From Drosophila pseudoobscura (Eukaryota > Arthropoda > Insecta > Diptera > Drosophilidae): DNA of 64,000 bases. Shown one piece after another: positions 56,218-64,000 of this stretch (its first letter is position 1; each line of letters opens with the position of its first letter). The stretch spans positions 2,542,001 to 2,606,000 of the forward strand of contig NC_046679.1 of the NCBI RefSeq assembly GCF_009870125.1. Direction: 5' to 3'. A program made the translations under genes and the position numbers. The notes beneath the pieces were generated by a model, which saw only the letters and a list, made by a program, of their open reading frames with translations, was not told where the DNA came from and searched no databases.

Positions 56218-58099
56218 ACGAAAAATAATTAAAACGAAACAAAGAGAGGAAAAACCAAAGGAGAGAACAGAACAACGAACCATGAAATTCCCTGGAATTA
56301 ACTATTAAGGACTCTTCCTAATTGATTTCATTACGCTCGTAATTAGTTAAGAAATTGAACTTGTTGTTGTTGGAACAAGGTTGGATAAGGGTGAAGTTGC
56401 ATCGTTTCAAGCGAACTTTCACTGTACCCGCAGAGTCCTGGCAACATCCGTTGCTGTAGCAGATATTATGGCTGTAATTTCCTTGTGTTTCGTGGCTGGC
56501 TTTCATGTGCCAGGCATTTGTCCCATCAACGTCACCGGCCCCATTCTCTCGTGCTGCTATCATGCCATCCCTCCATCCGAGAGCTGGGGGCACGTCGTGC
56601 GGCAGACTCGTCGTATATTGCGTATACGCCCCGTAATGAATACTCTTCAACCAATTGACAACGCATGAATTTATGAAAAACGACAAACAATTCCTCCGGA
56701 TGGGCAGAGGGCCCTTGTCCGGGGCAAGGATGTGGAACGGGTATAAATATGCAACATGTTTCCTGTACATCATTCCCGCCTCAGTGCGCCTGGTGCGTGC
56801 CTCGTGGGTTAACGATTTTCGTTCCGTTTCCTCTTCTCGGGGCTTGTAACCATAACCGAAACCGACACTGAAACCATATCGTAAACAGGGCAGACCCAGC
56901 TTAACCCAAAATATACTCGTACTTTTGGCAAAAGTTTCTTATAGGCGCTGCGGCATAAATAACAACCGAATGCGGATGCGGATTTTCACTGTTGGGCTGT
57001 AAAATCCTGGCAACGTCTCGGGGGGCATTTATTCTCAAATCAGCACCAAAGCTGGCTCATTTGGCTTATAACCAAGGCCCCAGGCACTGGAATTTCCACT
57101 GTCAAGAGCAGCCAGCATATAAATAATTGTGGATACATATATCCCTTCTTATGGCTGGATATTTTTTAAATAGAACTGTGGACACATGAGAGTGTGACTA
57201 CATGCAAAATCATTTAAGCAAGGCCTAGGATTAGGTGCATGATGATTATAAATGACCCGGGCAAGAGTTTGACAGGTTTCGAGTGCATGTTTTAGCCAGA
57301 TACATATATGTACAATCGCGTACATACTCGTATATAGTATGTCCAGAGCACATAACACACTTCAGACAGTGTACGCTCATGTGGCATGCAGCAGTGTTTC
57401 CACATTCATTGTTTATAATCGCTGGGCAAACAAGAGGCACTCCACACGAGAGGATGAGGAGCCACAACATGCGTTGCATGTTCAAGTCCATGATTTATTC
57501 ATCAGCTTCCCTCTCTCTGACTCCCCCACTAAAATGGTGTCCATGGCAGCCGTCGCACGCAAATCAGCCCCACACCCTGCCACCACCAATTAAATCAAAT
57601 TATTGAAACGAGTTTTAATTAAATGCTTTTCACTCTGCCCGAACAATGGGTATATATATTCTATATCCTTGATCCCGTGGGTGGGTATCCTCGCCTAATC
57701 CAATTAACTCTCATAGACACACAAATTTGCCGTCAGTCAATTTAGTTTTCAGTGCCAAAAAGCCAGCCCTGACCCTTACGCCCACACCAACACCCACACC
57801 AACACCCACACACCCACACCGAAAAACACACATCCGGATCCGGGACAACTATCCGGGGAATGGGCGGCGTCACCTGTGTGTCAATTCTGGTTTCAGTTAC
57901 AGACTTTTGGTGGCACTTTCGGAAATTGTTTCAACAACGGTTTGTAATTTCACACGCCGCAAAGTGATTAGCTCTGCTTTGTGGCAACACCCACACCCAC
58001 ACCCATCCCATTCGATCCCCCAGCAGCATTGATTGAATCCCCAAACTAGAAACCGAACTAACCACAAACTCATTTTCTACTTCTCTCTCTCTTTGGCAG
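56218..58099. other. Probable 5' intron of the EB-module gene
   Basis: No coding sequence recognised. Bounded on the right by a polypyrimidine tract and acceptor (CTCTCTCTCTTTGGCAG, ending 58099). An ACCCACACC array occurs around 57780-57815. Confidence 0.35.
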
Positions 58100-58237
58100 G
58101 ACAGGGACTTTGATGTGAAACGGAAGGGAGGCGGCGATAGAAAGCGAGAGACAGGAAGGGCGCCAGAGGGCCAAAGGGCAATTGAAGGGGAAGGAGAGGG
58201 GAAGGGAATAGTGTGCAAATTGATATTGCCGAGCAGC

Positions 58238-58273
58238 ATGGATGAGGAGCACGACGACGATCAAATAATATGA
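58238..58273 (+). promoter_or_regulatory. Upstream ORF overlapping the EB-gene start codon
   Basis: ATG GAT GAG GAG ... ATA TGA encodes an 11-residue acidic peptide (MDEEHDDDQII). Its stop TGA (58271-58273) overlaps the first ATG of the main frame (58270-58272) as ATGA. The start has G at +4 and C at -3. Confidence 0.55.
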
Positions 58274-61200
58274 GATTAGATGGGGCTTTAGAGCCCCGGC
58301 ACCGTCACGGTCACGGTCACGGAGCTGCCATCCTCAAGGGCCGCTTCCATGGTGTTGCCCCACTGAGGCGCGAGACGCGTGAAAAATGTGAGACAAAGCG
58401 AAACAAACAAGCTGACGAAGACGATGATGCAGCCACAGATGCTGAGTGTTTGACCAGCAGCAACAACAACACCAGCAGCAAGAGGACAACAATCAGCAGC
58501 AGCAACAACAGCAACAACTGCCACTGGCCGCTGGCAAACAAAGCCAACTTGGACTTCAACTTTGAGGGCATCTCCACGGCAAGAGCAACAGCCCCAAGAG
58601 CTGGAGCCCGGGCCACTTCTTTGTGCGACGGAAACGTGAAACGCTCCTCCATTGTCGCCACCCTAAAAAAGCGTGCCCAGCCATCGTTAATGCTAATGGC
58701 CGCCACTGAGGGGCCAAAGAACCCCATTCCGAACCCGGACCCGAATCCGAACCCGAACCCGAAGAAAAGCATTAGCATGGGCAGGAGCGGGAGCGGGAGC
58801 AGGGGCAGGCGCCAAGGCATTGGCCCGGCCCTGGAGCGAGGTTGGGCTAAGGAATGGGATTTGGGCTTGAGCCGGCACTGGAGCTGTGACTGGGGCTGGG
58901 GCGCTCCCCTCAGCACGTTTGTCCTGTGCCTGATTTCCGTCATTGCCCTGCTGCCGCCTCTAACGCTCGGCGATGACGGTGATAATTTCTTTGCCGTAAA
59001 TGCCTTCAGCGCGGGACCGGAGACGACAACCCCAGAGTTCGGTAAGTAGCGCACGAAACCCTCCATCCATCCATCCTTCCATCCGTATCCGTATCTGGCA
59101 GATAAGAATGCTGCAGCAGGTAGTGCGGGACTATACTTGATATTCATCCTAGGCGTAGGCTGGGCTTTTGCTAAAGACCGCACTGACGTCATCGAGGCTG
59201 CCTTGGCCATCCTTTGTTCATTTCGCTGGAGGGGCTTCCATTGCAATTGCATAAGCTGCATTTTTTGCTCCTCAGACACAGGGCAGCACACAGTATCTTG
59301 ATGTAAGAAAAAGCACTGGTAGATATAAATAGAAACCAAATTTTAGAGACTCTGAAACGAAGCGTTCTATGGGCTCTGCTAATTCTAGAAGTGCACATCT
59401 TTTTCTATAAGCATTCCATTCCACTTCTTGGTTTTCCTTGAACCACTTTTCAGGGTTCATTTAGTACATTCTGCCGCGTGGAACAAAAGTAGTTTTCTCA
59501 TTCACATATCAAAAGTCCCGTGGCCCAAATGGGGGGAAGTTTTTCATGTAGTAGCATATCTTTCGGGGTGGGCTTATAAGCCAAGTTCTCTTTAATGGTG
59601 GGACCCTGTTCTGTTAATTATAAATGTGGCTCCTAATGCAACGCTGGCTGTTTAATGTCAGGCCATCAGCCCGTCTGACATGTGCAATTTGTACTCCGAT
59701 TTTTTGGGCCCCAGACTTGGGCCTTTGAAGAGATGCTGGGCCTGTTTGAAAAATTGGCTGAATAGGACCTGGCCGGCAATTGGGTAATCTCTTTTCGGTG
59801 AGGCCATCAAAGGTTGGCCTGGGGGGTCAGGGACAGGGACAGGGACCCGCACCCTCGTCCGTGCCGGGTAGCCCGCACCCAACCTGGAGGCCTGCCGGCG
59901 GTCGCCACTTTGTCAACACTTTGAGAGAATTTCCTCAGTGCTGCAGTGCCACGGAAACCAAATAAAGCTCAGCTGCAAAAAAAAAGAAATGTAAGCAAAG
60001 CTGTGTGTGGCATGATGCTGCGGCATCAGGCGTTTTCATCTCTCTTTTGTGGACTGTATGGAAAGGGTATGTGGGGGTCGATTGGTGCCAGGCATTGAGT
60101 GTGCAATCCAATAAGGAATATCTAATATGGAAAGGCTTTAAATATGTATGCTCGTAAATAAATTGAAGTCTGCGAACTGGGGCGATAGTGCCGTGTAGAT
60201 TCTTACCTTTTCAATCGCTCTATATTCAACTTGTAAATTCTTAAGCATGCTTTAAATTATTAACTTGAGATTGCATTTTGTGCTAACATTGTAAAGAGTA
60301 TCGATTTACTTTACAAAAGATATCAAATGGGACGCCTTACAACAGATTGTTTCATGAGACTCGATGTTATCAACATTAAAACACAGTGGCATACCTTTTT
60401 CCCAATTGAAGATTAGTTCAATCAAATCTGAGCCCACTCAACAAAGGATACCGAGTTCTTTCAATGAGGTAACCCTCAGTCGATCATTCTGGCCCTCTCA
60501 TTATTCACATTAACATTCATTTTTTAGCATTTTGCTGAAACTAAAGCTCCTATTCATAGTCAGAATGCGGTGCATTTAAAAATAAACCGCAAGCAAATAG
60601 ACTCTCGGCCCCCATAACAGGCTCACACAAACGCACACTGGCACACTTTATTACACACACACATGCACTAGGGGGAAGGGGGGACACGGGGACGAGTGAG
60701 CAAGCATCTAGAAAATGGCGCACCCCGTTTGTGCATGAGCAGCCATTTTGTTTTGTCTTTTCGCTTCCGCTGGCTTAAATGTCGACCGAGGGCGCATCCG
60801 CTCCACAGCCAGCCAGTGTCGATCCCGCTCCCCGTTATGGTCGCGGTGCTGGTCTTGGTCTTCGTTTGGGTGTCTCAGTAATTATGGCAGGAGTATCAAC
60901 AGAATTAGTGAGGCAACGGCTGGCATATACGAGTGTGGCATGGCGTTGCCATTGCCGTTGTTGCGGGGTTAACTTAACCCTTGACTGGGGCTGAGATTTT
61001 GCACACATTGTCGGTGGCAATCCCCCAGCCAGAGTCGCTCCCAAGAGCTTAATTAAGATGTGAAGGGCCACAAACTCGACTCGCTGCCAGCTCGAGCATA
61101 GGTGAGTGTGTCTGTGCCTGTGTCTGCGGCAGGCCATGTTTTCATTCCATTCAACGTTAATGAAGGATTCGCCCGTGCCTCCTGGCATATGGCTGAAGTG

Positions 61201-63481
61201 CAGCGAAGACCAAGACACGACCCAGTCCGCAGGCACTCTTAAGGCCTCTCTCTGGGGGAAATGCAGAGACACGGGCAAACACCACACCTCTACACACCTC
61301 TACAAAGCTGGCTCTGAGCTGCTCTGTGCTGCGCTGCTCTGCGGCTAAAGAATTTACATTTTAATCTGGCTGTAAGTCGCTGGGGGATTCCGAATACATT
61401 TCACAAAGTTTCTTTCCACTTTTCCACGTTTTTTATTGATATGCACGGCGGCAAATCGAAAGTTTGTTTCGGTTTCATTACAGATTTCTCACATGGGATT
61501 AGTCAAAACAGACACGAGCCGAGTAACCCACAGTCCTTTCTCTCGTCTCTTCCCCATAGATTATGCCAGCCGCGGAGTGAAGAAGTTTGGGGACAAGTGC
61601 GATAACACCTTGGAGTGCGGTTTCCCCGGCTCCATATGCGATCCCAAGAAGAAGTCCTGCCAGTGCACCGAGGATCTGGCCGTCACCAATCACTATGATA
61701 AATGTGGCAAAGGTAAGGTAACGGGTGGGGTGGGGTGGGGTGGGTTGGGGGACTGTCCGCCCCTGCTTTTCCGGCTTTTCCTGCCTTTCCTGCTGTCACT
61801 CTGCCAAGTTTTCATTAAAAATGGCAGTGAAGAGAAATTGCACTGCCAGCTAAGTGAAATCCCCCAAAGCGTTGTCTTGATTGTGGGGCGCAGCCACAAA
61901 TTCTGTAAATTAAAATAGAAAACTTGGCAGCAGCAGCACCAGGTAGCAATATGGGTGACGGCAGTAGCAAAAGTGCAACTAATGCATGTTTGACGTAATT
62001 ATAATAGATATTCCCCGGCTCCGACATCTGTTCAATGCTGTAAATTAAAATCTAATTGAGGCACATTCCCACTCCTGACTTTGATGAGCACATTTATGGC
62101 TGGGTGCTTAACGAATCCCATGACGGACTGCTGTACTGTTGGGTGTTACCCAACTGATTTCCATCTCCTCAGCAACTAATCCCCGTACAACCCGAGCATT
62201 GTCTGCGCGTCTCAGACTCGCCCCCTTTCTGTGGGGCGCCTTCTGTGATAATATTTGTCATCGGAGTGGACAAACACACACAGCAGAGTCAATCCTCCCC
62301 AGCCATCGCCGTATCGCACTTCAATCAGCCATTAAATCAATCCACAAACAGTCGAGACAGCGAAGAAATACTTTCTGTGATATGGGTGCCATTTGTTGTT
62401 GACCGTATGAATCATGGCGGGTCCGTCCGGACAGGACGGGGAACTTGTCCGTTGCCCACTCATCCCATGCCCATATGTTGCTCTCTTTTCGTTTTCCAGA
62501 GGCCGCCGTGAACGAGTCCTGCTTCTTCAACGAGCAGTGCGAACAGAAGTACTTTCAGACGGAGTGCCGCGACGGACGATGCGCCTGCCGCTTCGAGATG
62601 TCGCCCGTTTGGGGCAAGGATGGCACTGTGGAGTGTGCAGGTCGGTGCAGGCTCTGCCGGTCAGCCTACAAGTGTCCATGTTAATGGTCGATGTGTGTTT
62701 GCTTGCAGGGCGCCAGGACAAGCGGGGACCCGAGACCTACATCGATCCGGCCATGATTGGCGTGCTGGTAGGAATGGCATTGATGTTTATTATTATTTGT
62801 GTCGTCCTGCGATTGTTTAGCCAGTGAGTAAATTGCAATGCAAACATCTCCACCGCCCCACACCGAAAACCAACGCCACTTTCAGTACTCGAGCTTCTTC
62901 CATCTTGGCCATATGCTTGCCCGTCCAAAAGGGGCCCTGAACTGGGTCAATGGGGCTGTCGATACTTCGATGGGGCTTCATTAAATTGCTTGATGCTGTT
63001 GCTTTTGCTTTTCCTTTTCCTTTTGCTTTTGCCGCTGGCTATGCCGATGGCCGGTTGGCAAGCGATACATAAATCGAGCACCAATTAATTTCTAGTCTAA
63101 TAAACTGAATTTCTGCATTAATTACGAGTGTATGCAAAAGGCAAGGGCAAAGGCAAAGGGCAACAGCATCCTCATTAGCCACAACCACCAATCACCAACC
63201 ACCTCCCAGCTTTGGCACCCATCAACCGCCGAGCTTCTCGTGCCCATCCAAGAGGTGAAACTAATGCCTCCCTGCAATCTGCCACCATTACAGAGCCCGC
63301 TGGCATGAGAACCGGACCATCTTCAATACGCCCAATCCGCGCCTGATGAACGTCTCGCTGCTGCGCGACAGCAAGCTGCTCCACGGGCAGGAGCGACGAG
63401 GCTCCCGGATGTCGGTGCGCGCCCCATCCCGTCAGCCCAGCATGGCCTCGCTGCGTCCGCACTCGCCCAATCCGTCGCTAG
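58270..63481 (+). CDS. Single-pass membrane protein with two EB-like cysteine modules (3' end outside window)
   Basis: Exons 58270-59041, 61560-61712, 62500-62640, 62709-62823 and 63294-63481 join in frame (at least 456 aa) and continue past the window through donor G|GTAAGA at 63482. The start is uncertain: the first ATG is 58270, with in-frame alternatives at 58690, 58696 and 58777. From 58270 there is a ~210-residue low-complexity N-terminus before the hydrophobic signal (APLSTFVLCLISVIALLPPL). The extracellular part has two modules, each one exon with phase 1 at both ends: CDNTLECGFPGSICDPKKKS...CQC...C and SCFFNEQCEQKYFQTECRDG...CAC...C. Then a membrane helix (MIGVLVGMALMFIIICVVLR) and a basic, Ser/Arg-rich cytoplasmic part (GSRMSVRAPSRQPSMASLRP). 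This reads as a cell-surface receptor or adhesion-type protein. I do not recognise the orthologue. Confidence 0.8.
59042..61559 (+). other. Intron 1 (coding) of the EB-module gene
   Basis: A 2.5 kb intron with GTAAGT donor and CCCCATAG acceptor, separating the signal-peptide exon from the first cysteine module. Nothing else supported; short open frames on both strands look like chance. Confidence 0.6.
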
Positions 63482-64000
63482 GTAAGACAGGTTTGTATCC
63501 ACTTCCATCTCTAAGGGCACACACACTTGTCCATCTCGTCCGGCCTTCTTCCGAGTCTTTCCATTGTACGGCTTTGATTTGTTCTTGATTTTGGTTTGAT
63601 TGTTTTCTGTTTACTGTTTGATTTTTGTCGGAAACTTGCAGAACTTTCTTTTTACAGCCAAAAAATACAACGAAAAGAAAGAGAAACTCAAAATATTAAC
63701 TCAATCAATCAATCAGTCAGTCAGTCAATCTATTGATCAGTCAGTCACCCAACAAGAAACAAACAAAATCACTGAAAACGAAACTGAAACGAAATCTCTC
63801 TCTGGGGAATGTGTTACCTCTGAAGTGGGGAATGTGCAAAAACATGGCAGAAATAATAAGTGTGATTTTCGATATTAAAATAGATAACTCATCATACTAG
63901 GTACGGGTACAATGACGGGCACTTCAATAGGGATTCGGTTTGAAATCTGAGAGTAAAGGAATATTTTTGTGGAAGGAATGGAAAGATGAGGGTATGTTTA
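63482..64000 (+). other. Intron of the EB-module gene, continuing beyond the window
   Basis: Begins with GTAAGA and contains AATCAATCAGTCAGTCAGTC-type tetramer repeats near 63705-63745. No further exon is seen before the window ends. Confidence 0.5.

Noticed and set aside
58317-59339. 340-codon - strand frame opposite the EB-gene first exon
   Set aside because: It is composed of repeats such as FGFGFG and LLLLLL arising from the complement of the proline/asparagine and CAG repeats; the + strand frame splices cleanly into cysteine modules.

Overview
This window is nuclear DNA of a fruit fly (Drosophila). Genes have short GT-AG introns, both strands carry compact genes, and dinucleotide and hexanucleotide simple repeats are common. 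The encoded proteins read as close orthologues of Drosophila proteins (eEF1gamma, Cisd2, Brd8, Usp1, Mesh1, phosphoserine aminotransferase, cytochrome c1-like). Two exact 22-nt matches to miR-279 and miR-996, recalled from memory, place the window in the region equivalent to D. melanogaster 3R 98F-99B. Abundant GCCAAA/GCCAGA/GCCATA hexamer tracts make an obscura-group species my best guess, but this is inference.

Layout. 1-6 kb: two tandem M1 aminopeptidases on the + strand, the first cut by the window edge. 6-7.9 kb: non-coding, with a ~295 bp MITE-like element and the 3' region of Usp1. 7.9-11.4 kb: Usp1 (-). 13-15.3 kb: a candidate 48-aa small ORF, then eEF1gamma (+). 15.7-16.7 kb: Cisd2 (-), divergent from Brd8 (+, 17.1-19.7 kb) across a ~315 bp promoter holding a perfect 16-bp inverted repeat. 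Brd8 converges on a secreted phospholipase A2 (-, 19.8-21.1 kb). 21-37.7 kb: about 16 kb without a convincing protein gene, containing the mir-996 and mir-279 hairpins on the - strand. About 1.3 kb upstream of mir-279 lie a TATA box and a tandemly duplicated ~158 bp unit carrying TGACGTCA. 37.8-41.7 kb: intronless Cyt-c1L (+), Mesh1 (+) and phosphoserine aminotransferase (-), the last two convergent with 20 bp between stops. 43.2-44.9 kb: a reeler-domain secreted protein (-). 45-58 kb: gene-poor DNA. 58.2-63.5 kb: the first coding exons of a transmembrane protein with two EB-like cysteine modules (+), which runs out of the window.

The genes are mostly unrelated housekeeping loci: translation elongation, Fe-S/ER-mitochondria homeostasis, TIP60 chromatin complex, deubiquitination, serine synthesis and (p)ppGpp/NADPH hydrolysis. 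Tissue-specific loci are interspersed: digestive or secreted aminopeptidases, PLA2, testis-type cytochrome c1 and a neural microRNA cluster. The most interesting regulatory signal is the putative - strand promoter at 27.9-28.3 kb of the miR-279/996 primary transcript. Identifications rest on recognition of the translated sequence; no database search was run.
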